64,000 bases of DNA from Clavelina lepadiformis (Eukaryota; Chordata; Ascidiacea; Aplousobranchia; Clavelinidae). The stretch lies in the NCBI RefSeq assembly GCF_947623445.1, contig NC_135247.1, positions 3,288,501-3,352,500 on the forward strand, read 5' to 3'. The translations under genes were made by a program, and so were the position numbers. Positions within the stretch are counted from its first letter, which is position 1, and the number at the start of each line of letters is the position of its first letter. Shown in pieces: positions 1 to 12,686 of this stretch. The notes under the pieces were generated by a model. It made no database searches. It saw only the letters and a program-made list of their open reading frames with translations, and had not been told where the DNA came from.

Positions 1-18
1 AAAATTATTAATACGTCA

Positions 19-1133
19 TCAAAATATAGCACATCTTTCTTTCTTATTCTTCTTCTTCTTCTTCGCTTCGTCTTGTTTTCGAAAGATTCTGACGGTTTCA
101 GCAAATACGTCATGTACACCTTCCATAGTTTTTGTTGAACATTCCAAGTAGCGCGCTGCCCCTATTTCCGTCGATACTTGGAGGCCCTCGTTACACCTGA
201 AATTACATTCCTTGAATGAAGAGCGCTTTTTTACTCTTTCTGCACACACATGAAGAATGTAGTAAATTAAAGTTTGAGTATAGTAATAAACGTTTTTCGC
301 AGGAAACCAATTCAAACACTAATTGTTTTGGACTGTACGTGTAAGACGATGAAACCCTCATACCCAATGGGCTTTGAGTTCTGTTCGCACAAAATTTCCT
401 TTGAAGCTGAATCATCTCTTAAATCCCTTTTCATTCCGACAAGAATAATTTTGGCCGTTGGACAATGATGACGCACTTCCGGGATCCATCTCGTAGAGAC
501 GCTAGCGAAAGAACACCGGTCGAGTAAAGAGAAAAGAATAAGGAAAACGTCAGTGGAATGATACGACAACGGTCTGAGTCTGTAACGAATATGAAAACGT
601 CTCATAAGGACTATTTATTGGAAATTTGTAGTGAAAACAATTTTCAGTAATTTTGCTGTGCACTGGTGGTTCGTTTTTAAGTTATATAAAACTCTGGCTT
701 ACTTTTCTGTGGCATGAGAAAGTTTATTACTAAAAGAAGTAATTTTACTGGAGCACTTAATCAGAAATGAGTGCTGCCCACAGCATTTTTGTTTTTTCTG
801 AGCCGTTTAACTCATTTCTAAATTTGTTCTTAATTATAAATTTTAACATTTCATAACCATGAAAATCGTTGCCAGTGTAAGATAATTACTAACCTACTAT
901 ATTAAAGCGACTTGAAAACAAAAACTATCGCACCTGTCGTAATCTTCATCGCCAGAGGAATCCCAAAGTCCTAAGGTGTATTGTATCCCATCCAAGACGA
1001 TTGGTACACTATGATGGTCGAACACTGTCGGTATGTATCCCGTAGGGGGTTTGCCTGTTGCGTAAGCGCTGTACAGTGACGTCTTTCCTACGGTAACGTC
1101 ACCAACCGCTACGATTTTGATTGATTCAAAATC
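19..1133 (-). CDS. Divergent Rac/Cdc42-like Rho GTPase with GTPase-dead signature
   Basis: Three exons are visible: 934-1133, 364-579 and 19-196. A short 5' exon is probably missing, because the first exon follows a CAG acceptor; an in-frame ATG at 1175 is the alternative start. The protein is a Rho-family small GTPase: P loop GDVTVGKT, switch I YIPTVFD, switch [13 protein letters not shown], the motif MKRDLRDD, then ECST and a lysine-rich tail ending in the CAAX box CAIF. Exon 364-579 has the same length (216 nt) and phase as its counterpart in the neighbouring GTPase gene, so the two are tandem paralogues. Against Rac1 numbering it has V12, T13, S58, S59, D61, M115 and T159. Such changes are known in other Rho proteins to block GTP hydrolysis or speed nucleotide exchange. 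The reading frame is intact, so I favour a functional atypical Rho over a pseudogene. The polybasic tail plus CAAX predicts prenylation and plasma-membrane targeting. Confidence 0.85.
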
Positions 1134-2760
1134 CTGCAAGAAACAACTGCATGTGACGTTAGGAGCTGTTAACAATCTGTAGTATGGTTCTATCCATTGT
1201 TTTTTTCCAAAGCTGGAAATGGAAAGAACCTGTGCAAGGTTAAAGTAGTCGGTCTAGTTGACTTATACCCTTACAGCTTTTGTATACCTCCATATTTCGA
1301 CACGCGAAGAAGTTTCTTCGATTTGTCAAAAGTCGGGAGAAACTTGTTCTTGTTCTTGCTATTGACCAGCACACGCAACCTTTGGCAAAGAGTTGCTTTT
1401 ACTTCTGGTATGGTTATATATTTGTCCTGCTCTTTTATTGTACTTGCATTTTAAAGCCTTCTATGCGTCATATACCTAGAATGTTGACCGGGTTGCACTG
1501 ATATGCCGATGATTGATGACCCCGCGTGGCTCGAGTACCTTCGCAATGTTGCAATTTGCTGCATCTGATTCATATATAGTTTATACGTAAGTATATATTC
1601 CATTTGTACATGCAATGTGGTGCAACGTTCATTATTTAACTAAAGCAAACATTAACTTTAGGCAACTATCATATATATTCTCTACTGTTTCTTTTCTTGT
1701 TTTTTCTACTCGGTTTTGTATAACTGTCTTACTTGGTTGAACCTAGTAAAAGGCAACATCTTTTAGTTATTTCTTCATCTTCCCTGCAGGCAGTTGCTGA
1801 TACGTTTATTTGTGACGGAATCTGTATTTTTGCTGCAGTATTTTTACATATACTTTAATATGTTTTGATACATTCACCAATACATTGTTGGTTTTGTATT
1901 TTTAGACATGTACATTTGTAATGTCAGTTGCGTATCATCGGTCGAGTACTATGAGCTAAGCTCTGTGTAATCTATTGCGTATGCTGTTTGTATTATAGCC
2001 ACGTACGTTATTGTGACGTTTTATCCCAATGTCTCAAATTGTATTCGTGTGTTATTAGTTTGCTGCAGCTTGCGTATTTCGAGCCATCCCAACCCGAAAC
2101 AATGGAGCGCTTTTTGTTAGTTTAAGTCTAATCCTTAACTAGGTCGTGATAGAGGGTGCGAGTAATTCTACACTCGACGCTTGAACGAGCTGTCCCATGA
2201 TTTTTAAAGCTGTGACCTCACGTTGTATTTGTGATGTTTTTAACTTATTCAAGCCGTCCGGTCAATTGTTTTATTTACAACCTGACGTGAAGTGAATTAG
2301 TGTTGAGTAGGTAGCTACAGTTGCTACCACATAGTTACACCGATTTAGGGTTTCTTAAGTCAGGCAAAGTTGAAATTCAATAATACCACAATATGGATTG
2401 TAGAAACGTGTGCAAATGTAATCTACATAAAGGTATGGAGACTAAACTGAGACTGAAAATCGCTTCTTTATACTATAGCTCGCTCTTGCCTTCATGAATA
2501 ACACAAAAATATTAACCTGATTACCTGTCTTTGTCGTTGACGACGCTTCAAAGCGCATATAAGTAATTTTTATTGTATGATATACGTCACCAAAAATTTT
2601 GTAAAAAAGTAAACGAAAATCCGAGTTAAAAATACAAGAATTAGAGCAAACATGACTTCGTGAAAAAGTTTGCAAAAATATTACCAAAATGTTTATAGGC
2701 AGCACGTGCAACAATCGTTGTGCTATGAGGTGTTTTTCATAATTTTCATCTAAAAAACGT
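1134..2760. other. Intergenic, no gene seen
   Basis: AT-rich sequence between the two GTPase genes. It should hold the unplaced 5' exon and promoter of the downstream minus-strand GTPase, but I could not pick a convincing exon. Short ORFs here match nothing I recognise. Confidence 0.5.
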
Positions 2761-4454
2761 TTAAAATAACTGACACTGCCTTTTTCTTTTAGGGGTCACC
2801 AGCGGTTTCAAAACAATTTTTATCGCTTCAATAAATACGTCGTTTACTCCTTCCATTGTCCTTGCCGAGCATTCCATGTATCGCGATGCTCCGATCTCTT
2901 TTGAAAGTTGAAGTCCTTGCTCGTACCTGGGAAGTCATTGCAAAATTATTGACAGGTTGTCCTCATTTTATTGTGTACTTGATATTTTTTCGGGCCAGGT
3001 CGAAAAAAGTGCATAAAATTAACAGAGAAGCATGAGAAAACATTATTTAAAACTGTTATTTTTCCATAGCACAAGTATGTATTAGACCTACTTTAGAACT
3101 TTTTTTCCTTCTTGGTTTAATTTAGCCAACGTATTTTGGTCATCTCTTAAATCCGATTTTGTTCCGACAAGAAGAATGGTTGCTGTTGGACAGTGATGAC
3201 GCACTTCCGGTACCCATTTCTCAGTGACGTTAAAGTATGAGTGTTGGTGAACCAAGGAATAACAAACAATAAATATATCGGTGCCGGGGTAGGAAAGGGG
3301 CCTAAGTCTGTACAGAAATTTAATAGAAGACAAATAAAGATTCGTTCCAATAATGAAAAAACTCATACCGGTGAAATTACTAAAGTAAAAGCATGCTGTT
3401 TAAAAATATTGTTAAACAAGTTTCTTCAAAAAATTTGCATTCATGTCGAGATTCGTGACCAATGTTGTAAAAAAATCCCTAGAAAAAAGTAAACTTAGTT
3501 TAAATACAATAGCAAGGAAATACAATCAGCATTATTTTCAAGAACAGTGTTCCGAAGTATAGTTTTACTATTTTTCGGAAGTCGTTTCAGCTTGAAGATG
3601 AAGATATAAAACGATTAGCTGGCTTATTCCAGCCGCAAGAAACAATATAATGATAAATCACGTCTGTAGGCTATAGTGGGCTAACTACATAGTCTGCACG
3701 ATTAAGTTCATGATGATGAACACAAAGTAGCAAGCACGGTGAATTTTGATAAAATCAAAAAGGCAAAACTTGAAAGAGACTGTGCCGCATGGAGTATCTG
3801 TATGATGCAACTGAATGATGGATGAAACTATAAATGCTCGGATACGTTACAAGATTTATCAAAATAAAAAAAAAAACACTCTGAAAACCTTCACCTTTCC
3901 CAAAGAAGTTTATCATTCAAGTATCTGCAAGGTATCTATATCACATTAAAATCTATATGCATCATTCACTTTATATCATATCTATATCATTTTTTATCAT
4001 TACATATCGCACTGTAATTTGATAAAGTACTAAGCGTCATAGTCCTAACTGCCGACTGTCACTCACAAAGCACGTGGAATTGGATTATGGAAATGTCTGC
4101 AACGATTTGAGCAGATACTTACAGCATGTTCACCCAATTTGGTTTTAAGTATTTAAATCTGTGCTATTCAATTTACAGTTTGTAATTGGAACTGACCCAG
4201 GAATCCAATCTTCAACTTATTTATATGTTTATATATACCAACCTGTCGTATTCCTCCTGCCCAGCGGTGTCCCAGAGTGCTAAGTTGTAATGTAAACCGT
4301 CCAGTTGAGCTGTCGCTGCGTAATTGTCAAATATTGTTGGTACGTAATCGGTAGGAAAAACGTCACTGGCGTAGGTAATGCATAAACAGGTTTTTCCCAC
4401 CCCGCCGTCACCAACAACAACAATTTTGACGGGCTTAAAAAGATAAAAGCGCAT
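2761..4454 (-). CDS. Rac/Cdc42-like Rho GTPase
   Basis: Exons are 4243-4433 (or to 4454 if the ATG there is the start), 3092-3307 and 2761-2926. The protein shows a canonical P loop GDGGVGKT, switch [10 protein letters not shown], switch [13 protein letters not shown] with Gln61 kept, the guanine motif GTKSDLRDD, and ECSA. It ends KRKRQCQLF, a basic patch with CAAX-like CQLF, so geranylgeranylation and membrane attachment are expected. All residues needed for GTP binding and hydrolysis are present, in contrast to the adjacent paralogue at 19-1133. The start is uncertain: an ATG at 4452-4454 would give an [12 protein letters not shown] amino end, but a TTTTTAAG acceptor at 4434-4440 could instead begin the exon. 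It is closer to Rac/Cdc42 than RhoA; the exact orthologue is not clear. Confidence 0.88.
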
Positions 4455-4715
4455 GTTTAAAATTGTTCATAATTGTAAGCGACTTAACATTTCCTGCTAG
4501 CTTTAGAATACTTCCTGCTTAAAACAATCTAATACATAATTGCTGACAGAGAGTAACTGTAGTTTTATTTCTATACAAAAATATGTTAACAAAGAACATA
4601 TAAAGTTGAACCGCAAGAAGATCGTATTGAAAATGAAAAAAATGTTGCAAATGTCCTTTGCTTTAATATTGATCAGATTCTCTATTTTGGTAAATAAAAT
4701 GACAACCTTTGAATA

Positions 4716-4750
<35 letters not shown>

Positions 4751-4767
4751 AAAATGAAATAAATAAG
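4716..4767. repeat. (AAAT)n microsatellite
   Basis: About nine consecutive AAAT units followed by an interrupted tail of the same motif. It lies upstream of the minus-strand Rac-like gene. Confidence 0.9.
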
Positions 4768-7700
4768 AAATCTGTTGTTACTGGTAATAAGCTGACAATG
4801 GGTTTCAGTTGACATCAAAGTCCTAAAGTATAAGTACACAAATCGGTCATTTTTACAGGAGATTGAGTAGGCAAAGTTTATTTTTTTCTAAACGAACTCA
4901 CTCACTAATTAACTTACACCTTTCTATTCAAACTATAAACCAAAATACACATTAGTGATGCGGACGCTATCTTAAAATTGCAAATGAAGCAAAAGTGTTT
5001 GTTTGGGAGCCATTGGAATACGGTGTTTGTAATTACACAATCTGCAACCGTGTAATATATACTGCTCAATAGCTTTGACATATAAAGAAACCTGCACCGT
5101 AGTGAACCGACATATTATTAATGTGTTGTTTGAATACAAACTTTAAACAACAAAAAATTGTTTTCTAATCACGTGTGTTAATAGCCGTCTCCTATAGACT
5201 TACCTTCATAAGACATGCGATGTATTGTATATTGCGGTAACTTCAAGTGATCGCTGATCCAACAAGGCTTGGTAAATATTTCAAGTTTTCAACGGTAGCA
5301 AGATGGTTTGTTCAAGTTCTCCAAACTGCTCTTTCTACACCATAATACGAGCGCAATGTAACTAGTTCAACTTATCTCAAATGCTGGTGTAACACAATTA
5401 CTAATAGCAAAACGTTACTAGTGAATCAGAATACGGTTGCAACACAGTGTGCTCAACTATAGTATATGCGATAATGTTTCTGTGCTCCGCCAACGCTTCC
5501 GCATTCTGATTCAGGCTTTCACGTGATCATTGTGACGTGACAGTGACGACGGTGAAACAATTTTTTAAAAGTGCTGTCCTTTTTATTCATCGCTGCATCT
5601 TACCAGTTATGTCTGACCTTTAATCCTTTACTTATACTTCCCGTGATATCCAAAGTTTATCGATTTGTCATCCAACCGCTATTGTGTTTGTGTTGAGGTT
5701 AATTGTTTCATTTCCGGTGCACTTCGAGTGTATCTTATAAATTGCACAAGTTCATCCATAGAATTGCTATATAGCCAAACACAAAATATAAATACAAAGA
5801 TCGTTTGAAAATTGTTTGCAACGACTATATGGTTGTAAAATATTGTGTTGCTCTTTCCTCTTTCTAAACGCCCCCCAGCTGACAGTTAAATAAAGTTTGT
5901 GCACTTTTGCGAGAACGACATATCATGAAAGTTGACAATACAGCTTGTGACGTATTTTGTAAAGCTTCCTTTACAAAATCCACGTTTAAGAAAATCTTAA
6001 ACTAACACTGATCATACCGAACTAGCAAAAAACAGAAGAATTTCTTTTAAATCGCTTCTTCAAGACTGCATTGGCACTACCAACCATTCTCTTAAACGCC
6101 ACATCTTTTAGCTGATTCAACAAGATTACAGCATAACCTACATCCTGCAGATAACCCAGTGCTTCCGCGCAAAACATTGTTTACTTACATCTACTATAGA
6201 CTTAGAGCAAACAAAATCTCGTCAGAGTGAAATTTAATGCTTCCATTCAAAATTTTGAGAACTGGAGTTTCGGACTAACACGTAACTATATACCTGAATC
6301 ACCCCAATCGTTCCGTGTAGTGCAACTTTTGCTTTCTGTAATTTTAAAGTACAAGTAATTTTGATTGATATAAACGATGACACGTACGTCACGTCCTTGT
6401 AAAGCTTCATAATCACATCAACAAGAATGCATCTCTACTATTTATCAAAAAGTATTCAATAAAATGATAAAATATTTGATAGAGTATTTGATAAAATGTT
6501 ATACATTGCCCTTCATCAGATTAACTAAGATTTTGACTTGAACTAGTAGGCCTACGCCGAATAAATATGCTTCGACACAAACATAGTAATGAAAGGTGGT
6601 CAAGGATTGTTTTGACAGTTCATCCGTATTTTACACTGGAAAAGCGCTTTGACCGCAGCTACTTCTGTGTCTAGTATAAGTTAGAGATTGTCATTTTTCT
6701 GAGCATTATCTAAATGCAATTATTCCTTTTTTTCGGATTTTTAGTTTTTAAAATTACAGGTTGAAGATAATTTTTCATCTGTATTACCTCCTATATTTGA
6801 CATTACAATGTTATTAGTAGTTTGGTGCAGTACGTGTGTTGCACTTATACAGCGCTTCACAGTCTTACGGTGAAGAATTTCACCACAACTGCTTATGTGC
6901 GTGACACAACTTTGAACAAAACTCTAAGCTACAGTGATAAGTACAAAGCGATCTTAGGATGTTTATCACGCTTTAGTGAATGTCAATAGCAGCAGAACAT
7001 AATGTGCTTACAAGCGTCATTGAAGCGAAGCCACATGGTATCAAGTTCTCATATGCTTTTATTTTCCAAATGTAGTCAAGAGCTTGTGTGCAGTATGAGA
7101 GCTCTATGAAATTTAGATACGAGGTATGTATTAGTATGCGCTGGATTTCGAGGCTTGTGTGGTTATTTTCTTGTGCTGATATTCTAGCTAAGATTTGACC
7201 TTAAAATTTGCAGACATCTCGTTCAACAAAATGTGTGCGTCTCTTCTGTTACTTTTAAAATAAGGAACGTTCAGACGTCAAAATTTACGAACGTAGTCAT
7301 TTCAGGCTGCAGTTAAGGCTGCGCAATATTTTGGTACCAGTGCTAATAAGCAGGCGTCATGTGACACTGAATTCACTGCAAAGTTTAAGTGCACACACAA
7401 TAACATTCTTGGCTTTAATTCGTGTTTTTGTTGCGGATTAAGCTCAACGTTTTAGGATAATTTTGTGCGATGTTGATGTTGAAGGAAGTCAAGTTTGTTC
7501 CAAAGGTCGGTGGGTCGGTCGTATATCACGCTATGGTTAACGTCAAACGCTGTGAATCCTACGATAACCTCTCCATTGTGTTCTACATAATTTTTTTAGT
7601 TTTTTACGTTCATTTATAGTTTTTCCATATATCTTCAAGACTTAGTTTTGTTTGTTAAACCATTTTTCCACGTTTAAAGATTTTCTTTAAAAGTATATCA

Positions 7701-8053
7701 AATATCTTGTTGCCGAAAACACGGTTACATATCAGGTGTATGCTGCTTGCAGTTGATTAGTTCACAGCTGACATTAGCTTAATCATTTCTGAAGAATAAA
7801 CCCCAGCTATCCGTGTCAAAGTACTCTTGACAAGAAAGGAGTAACAAAGCCATTATAAAATTTTGATGCTTATGTGTTGAGCAAAATGACGTGATTTACT
7901 ATTTCATGTCTAGCCTGACAGGTTGTTGTATAATTTCGCTCTAATAAAAAACTAGTACGAATGCAGCTTATTTTTTACTTTTGTTTAAAAATTTATCAGA
8001 ATTTATTTTGAAATTTACTTAATTTAATTTTGAAATGAAGTGAAAATGAGTAC
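4768..8053. other. Long gene-poor interval
   Basis: No ORF here encodes anything I recognise and no convincing exon chain was found on either strand. It separates the GTPase pair (minus) from the DUF294 gene (plus) and probably holds both promoters. A short CCCCCC run at 5871-5876 is the only compositional oddity. Confidence 0.5.
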
Positions 8054-8128
8054 GTGAAGTATAGATACATAGGATCTTTTGTCATTGTTTGCTGCAGATA
8101 TAGTTTATCGAACATAACTCTGTCGATA

Positions 8129-11059
8129 ATGAATCTTGATGATCACAAATATGTTAAATATACATTTTCTCAAACGGAAATGGATCTTATCAGTCAGATA
8201 AGAGAGCTGTGTGATAATAAAGGGAAAGAAATTAAACCAACTGAAACTGCAAAATTATTTCATCAGTTGGGTTTGCTATACATGAAAAAGAAAGATAAAC
8301 GCAGTCTCATTCGCAGTGCTGCTTTACTAAAAGCAGCAATCATTAGAAAACCCGATAATGTTGATGAGATTGCGACAGATCTGAAAAGTCTTCACCAACT
8401 GATACTTGCAGAAAGCTCGGCCATAGAAAGGGATGCAGATTTCAGTCTGATTTCAAATGAGATTCGCAAAAGTGTTGATGAAATGAGGGAATATGTGAAA
8501 GAGGAACTTGAAGGTGTGGTGTCCTTGCCCAATGATCTTGATGATGATGATGAAATACATAAACTGCAGGAACAAAAGATGCAGCAAGTTATACACATTC
8601 AGGGTAAAGTTAGTGAGAAATTTACTGCCATCATGGATGACGTAACGAAAAATTGCATAAATATACTTGGTAAAACACCTTGTAAGTACGCTGTAGTTGG
8701 AATCGGTTCTCTTGCTAAAAAAGAGATTACTCCTTATTCTGACTTTGAAAGTGTTTTAGTGCTTGAAGAAGGTATTCAGAATAGCAGCAAATATGAATCC
8801 ATTTTAGAATACTTCCGATGGCTGGCGGTGATATCTCAAGTGGTAGTGATTGGTCTGGGTGAAACTAAAATACGAAACGTGGCGATTCCTGGATTAAATC
8901 ACCTCGACAGTGAAGACGGTGATTGGTTTGTTGATGACTGCACACCTGCTGGCATTTCTTGCGAAGGCATGCTGCCTTATGCTTGCAAAAATCCATTGGG
9001 TAGACTTCCTACCAAAACGAAGCCATGGGAAACAGAACTAATTAAGCCTGTCAAAGAAATGGTTAATTACCTTGACTCAGAAATAGATATCAAAGATAAT
9101 TACAATCTTGCTGACATTTTAACTAGGAGTTGTTTAGTCAGTGGATGCAAAGATTTGTACAGCTCATATCATGTCGAAGTTCAAAACAAGTTGGAATTTC
9201 AAAGGAAAAATTCAGCATTTTTCTGGGAACAGTTAAATAAGCAAATTGAAAATGATAAAAAAAATATCCAACCGATTTCCAATTCATTTACATTTATGCG
9301 TTGGTTTAGGGGTGGTGAATTTGATGTAAAACGAGCCCTTTATCGTTGCACAACCATCTTTGTTTCTGCAGCTGGTTCATATCACGGCATCGATTCCGCA
9401 TCAAGTATAGAAATTGTTGATCAGCTGCATGTGAAAGGATTGCTCTCGGCAAAAGAGCTACACGCTCTGAAATGCTCCATTGCTTTTGCCTGTGAAATGC
9501 GCTTGAGAATATACACGAAGTATGGAAAACAATTTGATGTTGTCAGTTCTGTGGATGTGAAAAGTGTAATTGTACGCGCTGGAATTCGAAGCTTGTTTGA
9601 TTATTTCATGACGATAAATTCCTTGCAAAAAGTTGATTTTCAAAATTGCCCGCTCTTTTTAAACGTTGAGCAACTTGAGCTTATTCCTCTCACTTTTCTA
9701 AACGTGGTGTCTTTTACTTCGGGCATAGAGAAAGAGACCATTCCATTTTTAAAATCGAAGTTGCGTAAGATTTCAGGAACAATGGCCACACAAATATCAG
9801 CAGAAATTGATTTTACTGCACAACTTGCTCAGCTCGATACACTTACTATTCTTGGCAAATGTCTGCACGATTCGAAATCTTTTGAGGAGGCGCTTGCTGA
9901 ATTTGAAGCTTGTGTTCGCAGTACTGTTTATGAAGACAAGTTTGATTCTAATGCTTATGCTGAGCAATTGAAAACAAAATTTAACCTTTTGTATTTTTAT
10001 TGTGGTATGAGCACCGAGATGATTGAGTTATTTGAACTTTTTAACATTGAGGCGTTTATAAATGCATTTGATGTTCTTAAGCTCCCTATCCAAAGCCAAT
10101 GGAAATACATTATATTTGGAAAGGCCCTATTCGACCTTCGTGAGAAATACATGAAAAAATATCAAAGTTTAGACAACAATCCGGAGCAACTCACTTCAGC
10201 GTCAGAAAAACTGGTGCGTCGTGGAATGGAGCAGGAAAAATACTTTGGTGTACTGAGATTTCTTGCAAACCGCGTTTTAGGAATGGTATTAGATGGCGCT
10301 TCTTACGCTGAAAAATATGGAATGTCCGCTGCAGATATTCGTTATTTCTCTGGTGTATGCTTCTTTAATCTTTCTCGTTACGATGAAGCGTCATATTATT
10401 TCAAAAAATCGCTCGAAGATGCATTCGACTTCCCAGCACACAAAAACTGTCTTTATTACCTAAGCCAGTGTTTCCGAGAACTTGGTAAAGAAGATGAAGC
10501 AAATTATTATCAGAAAAACTACGATGATTTCGAGCAGTATTGCCAAAGTGAAGCAAACATGCTGCAGGAATCAACAAAGTCACAATATTCGTTTATCGCA
10601 CTTCTTAAAAATATTTTCAAAGATCTGCTGACAGATGCTGGGCAAGGTTCACATGTTAATAGCATCGAGGATGAAAGTGATGAATCATCATCAAATGGTG
10701 ATGATGATAATGATGGAGTTTTATTTAATATAATCTTTCAAGACATCGCAAAAGATCTACAGAATTTTAATGATGTCTTTACAGAATCCTTTCCGGCCTT
10801 ATTTTCTTTGATCAAGGCTGCATTTCCACTTTTAGATTCTTTCAACAACGAAAAGTTGGAAACTTTGATTTTGTCAGAAATTGATGATGATAGTACGCCA
10901 GCCCAGCAGATGAGGGTGGTCAAAAATTATTTTCAAAAATCTTTTCCAGCTTTATTTCCCTTTCTTGAGATAGGTTTTACATTAGTTGCTTCCTTGCCCG
11001 ATAGTTCTTCATCTTCTTCGTCTTGGGAAGATGAATTTGAAAGTGATGAACTTGATTAA
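8129..11059 (+). CDS. DUF294-type nucleotidyltransferase-like protein with TPR region
   Basis: One uninterrupted ORF. The longest reading starts at 8054, but a TTTGCTGCAG acceptor ends at 8098, so I take the next ATG (8129) as the start, giving 976 residues. The acceptor may serve cis-splicing or spliced-leader trans-splicing, which ascidians use. The N-terminal 70 residues are helical and TPR-like. A nucleotidyltransferase-like motif GIGSLAKKEITPYSDFE (about residue 190) has the GS...SD pattern of DUF294/GlnD-like folds; the second acidic residue is E in place of the usual D. A helical DUF294-C-like stretch follows, then a TPR-like block near 10320-10530 and a tail with two related SFPALF repeats, ending in Ser runs and acidic residues. 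Substrate and partners are unknown; catalytic competence is not certain. The 3' end was duplicated to 15462-15775. Confidence 0.75.
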   Translation: MNLDDHKYVKYTFSQTEMDLISQIRELCDNKGKEIKPTETAKLFHQLGLLYMKKKDKRSLIRSAALLKAAIIRKPDNVDEIATDLKSLHQLILAESSAIERDADFSLISNEIRKSVDEMREYVKEELEGVVSLPNDLDDDDEIHKLQEQKMQQVIHIQGKVSEKFTAIMDDVTKNCINILGKTPCKYAVVGIGSLAKKEITPYSDFESVLVLEEGIQNSSKYESILEYFRWLAVISQVVVIGLGETKIRNVAIPGLNHLDSEDGDWFVDDCTPAGISCEGMLPYACKNPLGRLPTKTKPWETELIKPVKEMVNYLDSEIDIKDNYNLADILTRSCLVSGCKDLYSSYHVEVQNKLEFQRKNSAFFWEQLNKQIENDKKNIQPISNSFTFMRWFRGGEFDVKRALYRCTTIFVSAAGSYHGIDSASSIEIVDQLHVKGLLSAKELHALKCSIAFACEMRLRIYTKYGKQFDVVSSVDVKSVIVRAGIRSLFDYFMTINSLQKVDFQNCPLFLNVEQLELIPLTFLNVVSFTSGIEKETIPFLKSKLRKISGTMATQISAEIDFTAQLAQLDTLTILGKCLHDSKSFEEALAEFEACVRSTVYEDKFDSNAYAEQLKTKFNLLYFYCGMSTEMIELFELFNIEAFINAFDVLKLPIQSQWKYIIFGKALFDLREKYMKKYQSLDNNPEQLTSASEKLVRRGMEQEKYFGVLRFLANRVLGMVLDGASYAEKYGMSAADIRYFSGVCFFNLSRYDEASYYFKKSLEDAFDFPAHKNCLYYLSQCFRELGKEDEANYYQKNYDDFEQYCQSEANMLQESTKSQYSFIALLKNIFKDLLTDAGQGSHVNSIEDESDESSSNGDDDNDGVLFNIIFQDIAKDLQNFNDVFTESFPALFSLIKAAFPLLDSFNNEKLETLILSEIDDDSTPAQQMRVVKNYFQKSFPALFPFLEIGFTLVASLPDSSSSSSSWEDEFESDELD

Positions 11060-12686
11060 TGACCAAACTTTCTTCAAAGTAAACATTACAGCCGTTTGCA
11101 AGTGAAAGCAATAATGCAATTTATTTTCTCTAAAACGTGGCTGCGCCAAAACGTTCGCTTTCTGAAATTGGCTATTAATGTAGATTTACACTATTGTATG
11201 ATTATGAAATAAACTGCTTTCGCACTGCAAAAAAATGGTACCACCGAAGTCATTTTTAAGCCTCTCTGATCTACATCAAGCTTAAAAGGCTATTTGTTTT
11301 GCATTTTTCTGTCTTTTTGGAGCTGCTTCTATCAATAAATAACCATAACAAGTACCAGTCAATTATAACGTCACACCTCATATCTTATAATCTAGGACAA
11401 TCTAAATAACAATACGATGTCTTATAGCATCATAATAAACTACGTAAGGGTGAGCATGTTTGAGTAACTGCGTTAATATACTTATTGTTAATCCTGATAC
11501 CTTTTGCATCATCTAATACTTATTGTTACACCTAAAGAAAGCTCGAATTCAAGTCCACCATTGTCAGCTGCGCTAACAGTATGATGCCAAAACTTCTTTG
11601 TATAAACTAAAACAAACACGTGTTTTTGTTACTTGTTGGGCGCTTTTCATTTCAATTATTTTATCGGTTTTTATGTTGAATATGTACATATATTTGTTGT
11701 ATTGTGGTTTTTCTCTTGTCATGCGCTTTTGATTTTAACTATATGCGTGTAGTGATTTGTGTTGCACATGCTTTAGTAGGTTTATAGAAAGAGACATTGT
11801 TTGCCTTTGCCGCTTATGTTGTTTTGCTCTTGGCCGCATTGCGTAATCATTAATTACAATAGGAATTTCGCACCGGTTTGTTTGCTTCACAAATTTTGTC
11901 ACGTGTGTTCCCTTATCCTAAATGTTTCGACCCCAGCCACTTAGGCTTTGAGAGTTTGGTCGCGATGAGGGTATTATGGTAGTAACTGTTCTTTTTATTC
12001 TATTCACGCTGACTATATGTTAAGGCCTGTTTTTGTGTATAGTTTTTAAATATGTGTATCACCAACACTTAAGAGTGACATTGGTATGACGGTTTGCCGT
12101 TAGCGAAACAAGGTCAGTTGAGAAGCAGTAGGTCATTCGTTATTCGTGTTTGAACCATTTTGCTCGGGTCGTGTCTTTTCGCGCTTTACACTTCTCTAAT
12201 TCATCCTCATCCAACTACTTTTGTCTTGAACACCGCATAAGAAACGCTTAAATCACCTACAACAATTCGTATCATAAATATTGAATAAATATTTTTCTTG
12301 TATAGTTTGTAAAACTTTCTGTTAACTGTTTTTCTTAAAACAACCCTCTGTGAAACCTGAAGCTTCAGTCAGTGAAGCGTCTGATCTGTCAGCAGTATAT
12401 ATTTTTAACGTACAACAAATAGTTGAGTTAGGTTGATCAAACCAGGTTGGTTATTGTGATTTATTTAACATTTCAGTTCAGTGGTTTCAAACAACATTGG
12501 GCAAAACCTGACAAAATTTAGCGAGCCACATTTGCTTTTGTAATGAAATGACAGAAATGAATAAACCCAGTTGATTTTAAACGAACAGAAATTATTGTGC
12601 GATTGCGAAAGATTGTAATAAATTAAGTCTGCTGTAAAGTGTCGGGTCAATTACGTTTGCTTTTTGATTCATCTTCGGCGTTGAAG
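11060..12686. other. 3' flank of DUF294 gene and of FABP-A (duplicated segment)
   Basis: AATAAA-type signals occur at 11207-11212, fitting 3' processing of the DUF294 transcript. The rest is non-coding but is alignable in blocks to 15534-16670, for example 11520-11640 with 15772-15905 and 12060-12680 with 16040-16670, with blocks missing from the second copy. This marks it as part of the segmental duplication described in the findings. Confidence 0.7.
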
